This document shows positions 25,089 through 34,334 of a DNA stretch of 64,000 nt, in pieces; position 1 is the first letter of the stretch, and each line of letters opens with the position of its first letter. The notes under the pieces were generated by a model. The model was not told where the DNA came from. It ran no database searches and saw only the letters and a list, made by a program, of their open reading frames with translations. Origin of the DNA: Mycobacterium adipatum (GTDB lineage Bacteria; Actinomycetota; Actinomycetes; Mycobacteriales; Mycobacteriaceae); NCBI RefSeq assembly GCF_001644575.1, contig NZ_CP015596.1:806001-870000 (forward strand), given 5' to 3'. The translations under genes were made by a program, and so were the position numbers.

Positions 25089-25726
25089 AGCTACGGCGTC
25101 GATTGTTGATCTATTCCGCGCCGGTGGTGGTGGCTGTGCTGATCCTGGTGGTCAAGCTGGCATCCGTGGCGGTGGCCGGTAATGCGGCGGTGCGGCACTT
25201 CGCGCAGGGCGACGTCGCCGCGCTGGCCGGCGACGTCGATACGCTACGGGTGCTCAATATCGTCGAGCCGGCCAAGGCGCACTACGCCGCGGGCACGCTG
25301 GCGGTATTGCAGAACAGGCTCGATGCCGCCGACCGCGAGTTCACCGAAGCGCTCCAGCGCACCGAGCACGCGCAATCGTGTGCTGTTCGCGTCAACCTTG
25401 CCCTGGTACGGGAATCCCGCGGGGATGCCGCCGCGGCGGTGTTCGAGGCACCGGCCGCGGTCGATCACTACCTGGGGGCCAAACAGGTCATCGAGGAGGC
25501 ACCCGCCGGTTGTGTCGGCGACGATACTGCGGCGCGGCTGGAGGCCAAGATCGCCGCCGTGTCGGCGCCGGTACCGCCGTCTGCTCCGGCACCGCCGGTG
25601 TCGGCGCCGCTGCCGCCGATATCGGGGAGCGCACCGTCCGCCCGAGCGCCCCGGATCCTGGAACCCGGCCGGGGCGATCCCCTGGAGAAACTGCAACAGA
25701 TTCTGCGCGACGCCGCGACCCGCTGA
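25085..25726 (+). CDS. TPR-like protein, end of MoxR operon
   Basis: 213 aa. One N-terminal membrane helix (LLIYSAPVVVAVLILVVKLA), TPR-like helices (AHYAAGTLAVLQNRLDAADR), then a Pro/Ala-rich segment (about residues 155-185) and a short helical end. TPR proteins close many MoxR operons and probably scaffold the complex. ATGA overlap with the VWA gene. Confidence 0.75.
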   Translation: MKLRRRLLIYSAPVVVAVLILVVKLASVAVAGNAAVRHFAQGDVAALAGDVDTLRVLNIVEPAKAHYAAGTLAVLQNRLDAADREFTEALQRTEHAQSCAVRVNLALVRESRGDAAAAVFEAPAAVDHYLGAKQVIEEAPAGCVGDDTAARLEAKIAAVSAPVPPSAPAPPVSAPLPPISGSAPSARAPRILEPGRGDPLEKLQQILRDAATR

Positions 25727-25761
25727 GGATTGCTAGCTAGGCTTCATATACGGTCGATGGC

Positions 25762-26598
25762 ATGAGTGACGTGACGGTGATCACAGGTGGTGCCGGTGGG
25801 ATGGGTGTGGAGACGGCCAAGATCGTCGGCCGGGACCACACGGTGGTGCTCTGCGATGTCCGGCAGGACCGCCTCGACCGGGCATCCGCGACACTGGGTG
25901 AGCTCGGTATCAGCGCGACCACGGTGAACTGTGATGTCACCGATCGCTTGGCCGTCGACGAATTGTTCGGCGCCGCACAAGAGCTCGGGACCGTCACCGC
26001 GGTCGTGCATACCGCGGGGGTCAGTCCGGCCATGGGGGACGCCGAGTACGTCATGCGGACGAACGCGATCGGGACGCTCAACGTCAACGAGGTGTTCTAC
26101 GCGACGGTCGGCGATGGTGGCGCGATCGTCAATGTGGCGTCGATGGCCGCCCATATCCTGCCTGAGGAACTGATCCCCGTCTCGGCGTTCCCACAAGCCC
26201 TGACCGACGAGGCTGCGTTCCTGGCCGCCACGCTGGCCGGTTGCGATATCGCCGGGGAACAGCAGCGTTCGGGGATCGCGTACGCGATCAGCAAGAATTT
26301 CGTCAAGTGGTACAGCAGTTCGCAGGCCGAGCGTTTCAACGGCCGTGGGCTACGGATCGTTTCGGTATCACCGGGCTCCGTGGACACCGAGATGGGCCGG
26401 CTGGAAGAGGCCGGTGGCGCGGGTGCGCTCGTCGCGGATGCGGCGGTCCCGCGGTGGGGCCGGCCCGAGGAGATGGCCGAACTGTTCGCCTTCTGTGTCA
26501 GTGACAAGGCCGGCTACCTCACCGGCACCGACATCCTCAACGACGGCGGTGTGGTCGCGTCCATCCGGGAGCGGGCCAGAGCTGGTTCGAATCCCTGA
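25762..26598 (+). CDS. Short-chain dehydrogenase/reductase
   Basis: 278 aa. Classical SDR: cofactor loop TGGAGGMG (~8-15), NVASMA Ser region, and catalytic YAISK. An Asp after the second strand (LCDVRQDRL) suggests NAD(H) preference. An insert of about 35 residues after the Ser motif lengthens it beyond the usual 250. Substrate unknown. Confidence 0.87.
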   Translation: MSDVTVITGGAGGMGVETAKIVGRDHTVVLCDVRQDRLDRASATLGELGISATTVNCDVTDRLAVDELFGAAQELGTVTAVVHTAGVSPAMGDAEYVMRTNAIGTLNVNEVFYATVGDGGAIVNVASMAAHILPEELIPVSAFPQALTDEAAFLAATLAGCDIAGEQQRSGIAYAISKNFVKWYSSSQAERFNGRGLRIVSVSPGSVDTEMGRLEEAGGAGALVADAAVPRWGRPEEMAELFAFCVSDKAGYLTGTDILNDGGVVASIRERARAGSNP

Positions 26599-26642
26599 CC
26601 AACGGGCATAGATAGCGTGTTCCTGGATTGCCGGAGGACACG

Positions 26643-27659
26643 ATGCGATTGCGGCGAAGCAACCTCGACAGCGCCGGGATAGCCCGCCGCCGAGCTGGTA
26701 AGGGATTCACCTACTGGGACCCGGAAGGCAAGCGTCTCGACGATCCCGACACACTGGCGCGGATCAAGGATCTCGTCATCCCCCCTGCATGGCAAAAAGT
26801 GTGGATCTGCCCCCATCCCAACGGCCATATCCAGGCCGTGGGCACCGATGCGGCCGGGCGCCGGCAGTATCTCTATCACCAGGCGTGGCAGCAGGAGCGG
26901 GCCGAGGAGAAGTTCGACCGGGTGCTCGAGCTGTCCACCCACCTCCCGGCGTGGCGGAAACGCATCGCCCGGGACCTGGCCGGACGTGGCCTCTCCCGGG
27001 ACCGGGTACTCGCGCTCGCCCTGCAGCTGCTCGACCGCGGCTACTTCCGGGCTGGTGGCGACCAGTACGCCGAGGAACACGAATCCTACGGCCTGGCGAC
27101 CCTGCAGTGCGAGCACGTGACGGTGCGCAACGGAGCGGTGATCTTCGACTATCCGGCCAAGAGCGGGGTGCGTCGCACCCTGGAGGTGGCGGACGCCGAG
27201 GTGGTGCGCGCCGTCCGGGCACTGTTGCGTCGCGACGGGCGAACCGACCGTCTACTGGTGTGCCGCGATGGTTCCGGCTGGTCCGATATCCACGCCGCCG
27301 ATCTGAACGCCCGGTTCAAGGAGCTGGTCGGCGCTGAATACAGCGTGAAGGACCTGCGGACCTGGCACGGAACCGTGCTCGCCGCAACGGCATTCGCCGA
27401 GGCAGCGGCACCTCTTTCCGAACGGATCGTGAAACGAGAGACCGCCGGGGTCATGAAACAGGTTTCCGAGGAGTTGGGTAACACCCCGGCGGTGGCTCGC
27501 AACTCGTATGTGGATCCCCGAGTGGTCGCCGGCTACCGACAGGGCGTCACCATCGCCGTCGCCGCCAGGCGCGCTGCACAGCAGAAGAACCCCGCGGACG
27601 CCGCCGGCACGCTGGAGAGGGCGACCCGCACCTTGGTGCGCAAGGTCGCCAAACACTGA
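26643..27659 (+). CDS. DNA topoisomerase IB (poxvirus-like)
   Basis: 338 aa. N-terminal IB domain (GKGFTYWDPEGKRLDDPDTL) and catalytic domain (SVKDLRTWHGTVLAAT), with the active-site Tyr at 289 in VARNSYVDPRV. Relaxes supercoils through a 3'-phosphotyrosine intermediate. ATG at 26643 is preferred because GGAGGA lies just upstream; a TTG at 26628 would add five residues. Confidence 0.92.
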   Translation: MRLRRSNLDSAGIARRRAGKGFTYWDPEGKRLDDPDTLARIKDLVIPPAWQKVWICPHPNGHIQAVGTDAAGRRQYLYHQAWQQERAEEKFDRVLELSTHLPAWRKRIARDLAGRGLSRDRVLALALQLLDRGYFRAGGDQYAEEHESYGLATLQCEHVTVRNGAVIFDYPAKSGVRRTLEVADAEVVRAVRALLRRDGRTDRLLVCRDGSGWSDIHAADLNARFKELVGAEYSVKDLRTWHGTVLAATAFAEAAAPLSERIVKRETAGVMKQVSEELGNTPAVARNSYVDPRVVAGYRQGVTIAVAARRAAQQKNPADAAGTLERATRTLVRKVAKH

Positions 27660-27726
27660 CGCCGACCGCGTTTCGTACGGACGCACCGCGGGCACCCTTG
27701 ATCAATCCCGTCTATCGGAGGTGGTG

Positions 27727-27987
27727 ATGATGCCGAACTCATCGATCAAGAACGAAAAGATGTACGAGGACCTGCGTGAGCAGGGCAACTCCAAGGAGAA
27801 GGCGGCCCGGATCTCCAACGCAGCTGCCGCCCGCGGCAAATCCGCGGTCGGACGCAAAGGCGGCAGGTCCGGGTCCTACGAGGCTTGGACCTTGGCCGAT
27901 CTCAAGAAGCGAGCCAAGGAACTGGGCATGCGAGGTTACTCCGGCCTGACCAAGGACAAGCTCGTCGACAAACTCCGCCATCACTGA
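27727..27987 (+). CDS. Small Rho-N/SAP-like DNA-binding protein (DUF7218-like)
   Basis: 86 aa. The first half (KMYEDLREQGNSKEKAARIS) is the DUF7218-like segment; the second half is a SAP/Rho-N motif (WTLADLKKRAKELGMRGYSG), which binds nucleic acid. Basic, cytoplasmic. GGAGGTGGTG precedes a double ATG. The next gene starts 11 bp on. Confidence 0.82.
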   Translation: MMPNSSIKNEKMYEDLREQGNSKEKAARISNAAAARGKSAVGRKGGRSGSYEAWTLADLKKRAKELGMRGYSGLTKDKLVDKLRHH

Positions 27988-27998
27988 CCGCTGCGGCC

Positions 27999-28673
27999 AT
28001 GAATGTTCCGCGCCGGCCGGTGCACGACAACGGCCTGTTACTGGCGTGCCTGGCATTGTTCGCCATCTTTGTCGCCGGCATGGTGGTGTCGGGCGCCGCG
28101 GTGCTGGAGCAAGAGCAACGCGCGCACGGCGTGGCGCAGGCCGTTTCGGTGTTCGACTACCTGCGCACCGGGGATTTCGTGGAAGCCATGTTCGAGAACT
28201 GGGAGTCCGAGTTCCTGCAGATGGGGATGTATGTGGTGCTCACCGCATTCCTCGTCCAGCGCGGCTCCTCGGAGTCCAAACCGATCGACCACACTGCACC
28301 TCAGGACGCGGACCCGCGCGTCGCCCCGCTCGCCGCCACGACGCCGTGGCCGGTCCGGCGCGGCGGTTGGCCCCTGAAGGTCTACGAGAACTCGCTGGCC
28401 CTGGCGTTTTTCGCGCTGTTCTTCGCCTCCTGGGCATTGCATGCGCTCGGGGGTGTGGCCGCGTTCAACAAGGAACAGCTGCAGCATGGTGAGCCCCTCC
28501 TCTCGGTCTGGCAATACCTCGCGACGGCCCAATTCTGGTTCGAGTCCATGCAGAACTGGCAGAGCGAGTTCATCGCCGTCGCCGCCATCGTGGGGCTGTC
28601 CATCTTTCTGCGCCAGCGCGGCTCGGCCGAATCCAAGCCCGTCGCCGATCCGCATCGGCAGACCAGCGCCTGA
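27999..28673 (+). CDS. DUF6766-type membrane protein with internal duplication
   Basis: 224 aa with four membrane helices in two repeated halves (about residues 8-95 and 125-215). The halves share F-x-Y/W-x-Y-L, a W-x-SEF element (NWESEFLQM and NWQSEFIAV) and a QRGS-ESKP end. Looks like a gene-duplication product; function unknown. Confidence 0.78.
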   Translation: MNVPRRPVHDNGLLLACLALFAIFVAGMVVSGAAVLEQEQRAHGVAQAVSVFDYLRTGDFVEAMFENWESEFLQMGMYVVLTAFLVQRGSSESKPIDHTAPQDADPRVAPLAATTPWPVRRGGWPLKVYENSLALAFFALFFASWALHALGGVAAFNKEQLQHGEPLLSVWQYLATAQFWFESMQNWQSEFIAVAAIVGLSIFLRQRGSAESKPVADPHRQTSA

Positions 28674-28677
28674 ACTG

Positions 28678-29223
28678 TTACGCGCTGATATCGAGCCGAT
28701 CGGCGAGGGTCAAGAACGCGACCGCGAAGTCGTTGTCCGCGGTATCCGCCCGTAGTGCCTCCCAATCCACTCGCTCCCGGACCGCCCGCGCGGCCGGTAG
28801 CAACGAGGAAAAGTCGCAGTGGTGTTCGTTGAGCGCCCTCAGCTTCTGTGTCAAGACGCAGGTGACCGGCAACACGGGCATTCTGATGGCGATGACGTCG
28901 TGTTCCTCGGCGTCGCCCAGAGTTGCCGGCGTCACCGGTACGCCGTTGAGCCGATGGAGTACATCCACGAGCACCTCCCCGCTGTGCGCCTTGAACAGCC
29001 AGTCCTCGGGGGGTCGCTCGATCCGGAAGCCGGCCTCGCCGAGGGTGCTCGCGGCGGTCTCGGTGTCGGCCTCGGCCACCACGAAGTCGACATCGTGGAT
29101 CGGTTCGGGCCCGCCGTGGACCCACAGCGCGTAGCTGCCGGCCAGAGCAAAGGGCGGGCCGTACTCCTTGAGCGCGGACGCGGCGGTGCGTAAAGCGGCC
29201 CGGAGCTCCTCGTGTGTCGACAT
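28678..29223 (-). CDS. Nucleotidyltransferase-fold protein
   Basis: 181 aa. The nucleotidyltransferase pattern is GSYALWVHGG followed by a D-x-D (HDVDFVV). GGAGGTGACG precedes the ATG at 29221-29223, which I prefer over upstream in-frame starts. Substrate unknown; resistance-type adenylyltransferases and toxin-like proteins share this fold. Confidence 0.75.
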   Translation of the reverse strand: MSTHEELRAALRTAASALKEYGPPFALAGSYALWVHGGPEPIHDVDFVVAEADTETAASTLGEAGFRIERPPEDWLFKAHSGEVLVDVLHRLNGVPVTPATLGDAEEHDVIAIRMPVLPVTCVLTQKLRALNEHHCDFSSLLPAARAVRERVDWEALRADTADNDFAVAFLTLADRLDISA

Positions 29224-29269
29224 CGTCACCTCCAGTTGTCCCCACGCCCATGCTGGGTACCCACCCGGC

Positions 29270-30034
29270 ATGCGCATTGCGACCTTCAACATTCTGCACG
29301 GACGCACCGTCGGCGACGGTGTCCATCCCGCGCGCCTGACGGAGTGCATACGCGAACTCGCGCCCGACATCTTGGCGTTGCAGGAGGTCGATCTCGATCA
29401 GCACCGTTCCGGGCGCAGCGATCTGACCGCAGTGGCCGCAGCGGCTATGGGCGCCGCCGCGCACCGGTTTGTCGCGGCCATCTCGGGCACACCGGGTGCC
29501 ACCTGGATGGCGGCCACCGGCGAGGAGCAACCGGGCACCGCCGCCTACGGTATCGCGCTGCTGTCCCGATTCCCCGTGGCCAGCTGGCAAGTGGTGAGGT
29601 TGCCTCGCATCCCGGTGCGGTTCCCGATGTACCTGCCTGGCCCGCGTCGCGTCAAAATCGTCGACGAGGAACCGCGGGCGGCGGTGATCGCCCAGCTGGA
29701 CACCCCGTTGGGTCCGATGTCGGTGGCGAACACCCATCTTTCATTCGTGCCGGGCTGGAATCGTATGCAGTTGCGTCGCTTGGTACGAGATCTCAAGGGT
29801 CTGCCCGGGCCGCACATCCTGGCCGGTGACCTCAACCTCACACCACAAGCCGCCGCCCGGTGGTCGGGCCTGCGTCCGCTGGCCACCGCGCCGACCTTCC
29901 CGGCCGACGAGCCCACCCGCCAGTTGGACCATATCCTCACCGATGATCCGGCGCTGTGCGCCCGCCACTGCCGTGCACCGGTGGCCGCGCTGTCGGATCA
30001 TCGCCCGCTGGTCGTGGACATCGAGCTGGATTAA
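29270..30034 (+). CDS. Endonuclease/exonuclease/phosphatase-family protein
   Basis: 254 aa. EEP fold: RIATFNILHGR, ILALQEVD (metal Glu), NTHLSF, LAGDLNLTP and C-terminal SDHRPLVVDI. No signal peptide, so probably cytoplasmic, acting on nucleic acid or a phosphoester. The start at 29270 leads straight into strand 1. Confidence 0.85.
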   Translation: MRIATFNILHGRTVGDGVHPARLTECIRELAPDILALQEVDLDQHRSGRSDLTAVAAAAMGAAAHRFVAAISGTPGATWMAATGEEQPGTAAYGIALLSRFPVASWQVVRLPRIPVRFPMYLPGPRRVKIVDEEPRAAVIAQLDTPLGPMSVANTHLSFVPGWNRMQLRRLVRDLKGLPGPHILAGDLNLTPQAAARWSGLRPLATAPTFPADEPTRQLDHILTDDPALCARHCRAPVAALSDHRPLVVDIELD

Positions 30035-30210
30035 TCGCCGCCTTGGCGGGCGCGTGCTTCGGCTCCGGTCTCACCAGCGTCGAAATCGTCGTCGGAGAAC
30101 GTGCGTCCGACATACGAGCCGTATTCCTGCTCACTGGCTCGTGAGGCAGCGACGGCGGGGTCGTCCTCGACATCGGGTTCATTCTTCTTCTTGGACTCTG
30201 GACCACTCAT
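30031..30210 (-). CDS. 59-aa acidic hypothetical protein
   Basis: Minus-strand gene from ATG 30208-30210 to TAA 30031-30033. The product is highly charged (SGPESKKKNEPDVEDDPAVA ... GRTFSDDDFDAGETGAEARA). Ends within the tail of the opposing EEP gene (4-bp overlap). The absence of stops and the strongly biased, hydrophilic composition support it; family not known. Confidence 0.55.
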   Translation of the reverse strand: MSGPESKKKNEPDVEDDPAVAASRASEQEYGSYVGRTFSDDDFDAGETGAEARARQGGD

Positions 30211-30303
30211 CGCATGCGGTTACCCCTGCCGGGGCCCTCCCAATCTTGCCCGGGCGGCGCCGGGGACAGGATTAGCGATCGCGAAAACGGGAAGACCGTT
30301 CCC

Positions 30304-30489
30304 ATGGCTACATATCGAGTGATCAATCCGCACGGGGACGTCGTCGACACCAAAGACATCGACAGCGCCGGCGACGCTCACGCATGGTTCGTCGACCAGA
30401 AGGCGGACAACTCGGAGCTGGGTTGGCGCATGGAGGTCAGGTCCGACGACGGCTGGGCGTTCTTCGATGACAGCGAGGGGTCGACGTGA
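30304..30489 (+). CDS. 61-aa hypothetical protein
   Basis: Short soluble protein (TYRVINPHGDVVDTKDIDSA ... WRMEVRSDDGWAFFDDSEG). GAAAACGGGAAG upstream is only a weak ribosome site. Its stop overlaps the next gene's start by 4 bp, which supports it as a real first gene of the following oxidoreductase operon. Confidence 0.6.
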   Translation: MATYRVINPHGDVVDTKDIDSAGDAHAWFVDQKADNSELGWRMEVRSDDGWAFFDDSEGST

Positions 30490-31982
30490 CGTCCTTGTGG
30501 CTGGATGGCCGGGGCGAGAGTTCTTCCCCCGCAACGGAAATCCCCGATACCCGTTTCGATGTGGCGGTGATCGGAGCCGGTATCACCGGTCTGTGCACGG
30601 CCCTGCTGCTGGCGAGGTCGGGCAAACGGGTGATTGTGGTGGAGGCACGCGATATCGGCGCCGGCACCACGGGCAACACCACCGGCAAGCTGAGTCTGCT
30701 GCAAGGCACCAAACTGTCCCGTATTCGGTCCAAACACAGCGACCGGATCCTGCGCGCCTACGTGGCGGGAAATACCGAAGCTCGCGACTGGGTCATCCGC
30801 TATTGCGAGCAGCACGGCATCGACGTGCAACGTGAGGATGCCTACAGCTACGCGCAGGCCGCTGCCGGGATCGGTGACGCGCGGGCTGAACTGGCGGCGT
30901 GCCGCGCCGCGGGCCTGCCCGCAGACTGGGTCGAGGACGCCGACGTGCCGTTTCCGTATCGGGGCGGGGTTCGCCTGCCTGAGCAGGCCCAAATCGACCC
31001 GCTGCCACTCCTGGATAGCTTTGCCGCTGAGCTAAAGCGTCATGGCGGCACCATTGTGCGGGGTAGCCGCGTCGAGAAGGTATCGCTGGGTACGCCCCTG
31101 CGGCTGAGCCTGGAGCGCGGTACTGGACAAATCGCCGCCGAGCACTGCGTGCTCGCCACCGGAGTGCCGATCCTGGACCGCGGCGGCTTCTTCGCCAAGG
31201 TGAGCCCGCACCGGTCCTACTGTGTGGCATTCGACGTGCCCGGCGACATCACCCGCGCGATGTTCCTGTCCACCGACTCGCCGACCCGTTCCGTTCGTTA
31301 CGCACCGACGGCCGACGGTGAGCGCCTGATCGTCGGCGGAGCCGGTCATCCGGTGGGCCGTTCCTCGGATCCCGCCGATTCGGTGCAGGAGTTGGTCAGG
31401 TGGACCACGCTGCATTTCCCCGGTGCCGTACGGACGCACTACTGGTCCGCCCAGGACTACTCGCCGATCGCCGAACTGCCGTACGCGGGTCCGATTCTTC
31501 CTGGGGTACAGCACATCTGGGTGGCCACCGGATTCGACAAGTGGGGAATGACCAACGGCGTCGCCGCAGCCCTGACCATCACTGCGAAGATGCTCGGCGG
31601 CCACATGCCGTGGGCTGAGGCATTCGCCGCGTGGAGTCCGCACGAACTGTCCGGCCTGAGCTCGGCATTGCAGACCAATCTCTCCGTGGGTTACCACATG
31701 GCCAAGGGCTGGGTGGCTCCGTCGGTATGCCACGAGGACCCGGTGGAGGGCCAGGGCGTCGTCACGGGACCACCGTGGCACCTGCGCGCAGACAGCGTCG
31801 TCGGCGGGGTGAAGCGCACGGTGTCGCCGGTGTGTCCGCACCTGGGCGGAATCGTGAACTGGAATGACGCCGACCTGGCGTGGGAATGCCCGCTGCACGG
31901 ATCCCGCTTTGCGCCGGACGGCGCAGTGCTCGAGGGGCCGGCCACCCGAGGCCTCACCCCGTCGGACCGCACCAACAACTGA
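30486..31982 (+). CDS. FAD-dependent oxidoreductase with C-terminal Rieske domain
   Basis: 498 aa. N-terminal DAO-type FAD domain (VAVIGAGITGLCTALLLARS, residues ~26-45; VVEARDIG) and a C-terminal Rieske [2Fe-2S] domain with SPVCPHLGG and WECPLHGSRF. This fusion is known from YhfW-like proteins of unknown substrate. Followed after 13 bp by a zinc alcohol dehydrogenase. Confidence 0.9.
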   Translation: MTSLWLDGRGESSSPATEIPDTRFDVAVIGAGITGLCTALLLARSGKRVIVVEARDIGAGTTGNTTGKLSLLQGTKLSRIRSKHSDRILRAYVAGNTEARDWVIRYCEQHGIDVQREDAYSYAQAAAGIGDARAELAACRAAGLPADWVEDADVPFPYRGGVRLPEQAQIDPLPLLDSFAAELKRHGGTIVRGSRVEKVSLGTPLRLSLERGTGQIAAEHCVLATGVPILDRGGFFAKVSPHRSYCVAFDVPGDITRAMFLSTDSPTRSVRYAPTADGERLIVGGAGHPVGRSSDPADSVQELVRWTTLHFPGAVRTHYWSAQDYSPIAELPYAGPILPGVQHIWVATGFDKWGMTNGVAAALTITAKMLGGHMPWAEAFAAWSPHELSGLSSALQTNLSVGYHMAKGWVAPSVCHEDPVEGQGVVTGPPWHLRADSVVGGVKRTVSPVCPHLGGIVNWNDADLAWECPLHGSRFAPDGAVLEGPATRGLTPSDRTNN

Positions 31983-31995
31983 GGAGTACCGCACC

Positions 31996-33177
31996 ATGAA
32001 GGCAGTGACCTGGCACGGCAAGCGCGACGTCCGAGTAGAGCAGGTGCCCGATCCGAGGGTCGAGGAGCCCACCGACGCGATCATCGAGGTGACCTCGACC
32101 AACATCTGCGGATCGGACCTGCACCTGTACGAGGTGCTGGGCGCATTCATGAACCCGGGCGACATCCTCGGCCACGAACCGATGGGCATCGTTCGCGAAA
32201 TCGGTTCCGGTGTGACCGATCTGGCAGTAGGCGACCGGGTGGTCATTCCGTTCCAGATCTCCTGTGGCAGTTGCTTCATGTGCGACCACGAGCTCTACAC
32301 CCAGTGCGAAACCACACAGGTTCGCGACCAGGGGATGGGCGCGGCGCTTTTCGGTTACTCCGAACTGTACGGTCAGGTGCCGGGCGGGCAAGCCGAATTG
32401 CTCCGGGTGCCGCAGGCACAGTTCACCCACATCAAAGTCCCCGACGGCCCACCGGATTCACGCTTCGTCTACCTTTCCGATGTGCTGCCCACCGCCTGGC
32501 AGGCGGTGGCCTACGCGGACATCCCGGCCGGTGGATCGGTGACCGTGCTGGGCCTGGGGCCGATCGGTGACATGGCGGCGCGTATCGCGGCCCACCTCGG
32601 TTATGACGTCATCGCCGTCGACCGGGTACCGGCCCGTCTCGATCGGGCCCAGGCCCGCGGCATCCGGACCATCGACCTGGCCGCCCAGGAGAATCCCATC
32701 GGTGACGTCATCCGCGAGTTGACCGGCGGCCGCGGCACGGATTCGGTCATCGACGCCGTCGGCATGGAGGCGCACGGATCGCCCATCACCAAGGCGGCCC
32801 AGCAGCTCACCGGGTTACTCCCGGACTTTCTGGCGAAGCCGTTCATGGAGAAGGCCGGCGTCGACCGGTTGGACGCGCTGTACTCGGCGATCGACATCGT
32901 TCGGCGCGGCGGCACCATATCGCTGATCGGTGTCTACGGCGGTATGGCCGATCCGCTGCCGATGCTCACCCTGTTCGACAAGCAGGTGCAGCTGCGGATG
33001 GGACAGGCGAATGTCAAGAAATGGGTGCCCGACATCATGCCGTTGCTCACCGACGAGGATCCGCTCGGTGTCGATGATTTCGCCACCCACACATTGCCAC
33101 TCGATGAGGCGCCGCACGCGTACGACATCTTCCAACGCAAGGCCGACGGCGCCGTGAAGGTCATCTTGAAACCGTGA
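31996..33177 (+). CDS. Zinc-dependent alcohol dehydrogenase
   Basis: 393 aa, medium-chain type. Catalytic-zinc motif GHEPMGIV with ICGSDLH, structural-zinc cysteines CGSCFMCDHELYTQC, and NAD fold VLGLGPIGDMAARI. The length and the inserted ALYSAID region resemble glutathione-independent formaldehyde dehydrogenase-like members. Same transcript as the Rieske oxidoreductase; overlaps the glycosidase start. Confidence 0.88.
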   Translation: MKAVTWHGKRDVRVEQVPDPRVEEPTDAIIEVTSTNICGSDLHLYEVLGAFMNPGDILGHEPMGIVREIGSGVTDLAVGDRVVIPFQISCGSCFMCDHELYTQCETTQVRDQGMGAALFGYSELYGQVPGGQAELLRVPQAQFTHIKVPDGPPDSRFVYLSDVLPTAWQAVAYADIPAGGSVTVLGLGPIGDMAARIAAHLGYDVIAVDRVPARLDRAQARGIRTIDLAAQENPIGDVIRELTGGRGTDSVIDAVGMEAHGSPITKAAQQLTGLLPDFLAKPFMEKAGVDRLDALYSAIDIVRRGGTISLIGVYGGMADPLPMLTLFDKQVQLRMGQANVKKWVPDIMPLLTDEDPLGVDDFATHTLPLDEAPHAYDIFQRKADGAVKVILKP

Positions 33178-34325
33178 CGGGGGTGAGCAAACTGAATCTG
33201 CGTCGCAGAACCGTACTCAAGCTCCCACTACTCACACCGCCGGCGGCGGCACTGACCACCGCCCCCCACGCCAACGCCGCCTCGGCGCGTTGGTCCTCGG
33301 ACCGCGCACATCGCTGGTTTCGGGGCCAGGGTTGGCTGGTCGGTGCGAACTACATCACCTCGAATGCGATCAATCAGCTCGAGATGTTCCAGCACAACAC
33401 TTTTGACCCGCAGCGGATCGACGGCGAGTTGCGGATCGCGCGCTTCATGGGTATGAACACGGTGCGCGTGTTCCTGCATGATCAGCTCTGGACGCAGGAC
33501 CGGGTGGGCTTTCAGCGCAGGCTCGGCCAGTTCGTCGACATCGCGGCGCGCAACGGCATCAAACCTCTTCTGGTGCTTTTTGATTCATGCTGGGATCCGC
33601 TGCCCAAGAGTGGGCCGCAGCGCGCACCACGGCCGGGGGTGCACAACTCGGGCTGGGTGCAGAGCCCCGGTGCCGAGCGGCTCGACGACCGCCGTTACCG
33701 GCAGGTGCTGCAGGAATACGTGGTGCGCATCCTGACCCAATTCCGCAACGACCCGCGGGTGCTCGGCTGGGACCTGTGGAACGAGCCGGACAACCCCGCT
33801 GCGGTCTACAGATCGGTGGAGCGGGCGGACAAACCGCAGCTGGTCGCCGACCTGCTGCCGCAGGTATTTCGCTGGGCCCGCACCGTGGACCCGGTGCAAC
33901 CGTTGACCACCGGCGTATGGGAGGGCCAGTGGGGCGACCGGTCGCGGCGCAGTGAGATGGCGAGCATCCAACTCGACATGGCCGACGTGATCACCTTCCA
34001 CAGCTATGACAACCCGGCCGGGTTCGAGGCGAGGATCGACGAACTGCAGCCGTGGGGGCGGCCGCTCATGTGCACCGAGTATCTGGCGCGCACCGAGGGC
34101 AGCACCATCGAAGGCGTGCTCCCGGTGGCCAAACGCCGCCATGTCGGGGCGTACACCTGGGGGTTGATCGCAGGCAAGACGCAGACCTGGCTGCCGTGGG
34201 ATTCGTGGGACCGCCCCTATCTGAAGCCGCCCAGGGAATGGTTCCACGATCTCGCGTTCGCCGACGGACGGCCCTACCGCGGGCGCGAGATCGACACCAT
34301 CAGGAAGCTGACTGGATCTGGATGA
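33174..34325 (+). CDS. Secreted GH5-like glycoside hydrolase
   Basis: 383 aa. A twin-arginine signal candidate (LRRRTVLKLPLLTPPAAAL) ends near HANAA. A GH5/cellulase-type barrel follows with acid/base Glu in GWDLWNEPDN and candidate nucleophile Glu in LMCTEYLAR. Acts outside the cell on a beta-linked polysaccharide, possibly mannan-like; specificity not readable. GTG at 33174 overlaps the previous stop; a second GTG at 33183 is equally possible. Confidence 0.82.
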   Translation: MTGVSKLNLRRRTVLKLPLLTPPAAALTTAPHANAASARWSSDRAHRWFRGQGWLVGANYITSNAINQLEMFQHNTFDPQRIDGELRIARFMGMNTVRVFLHDQLWTQDRVGFQRRLGQFVDIAARNGIKPLLVLFDSCWDPLPKSGPQRAPRPGVHNSGWVQSPGAERLDDRRYRQVLQEYVVRILTQFRNDPRVLGWDLWNEPDNPAAVYRSVERADKPQLVADLLPQVFRWARTVDPVQPLTTGVWEGQWGDRSRRSEMASIQLDMADVITFHSYDNPAGFEARIDELQPWGRPLMCTEYLARTEGSTIEGVLPVAKRRHVGAYTWGLIAGKTQTWLPWDSWDRPYLKPPREWFHDLAFADGRPYRGREIDTIRKLTGSG

Positions 34326-34334
34326 GATTGATTC

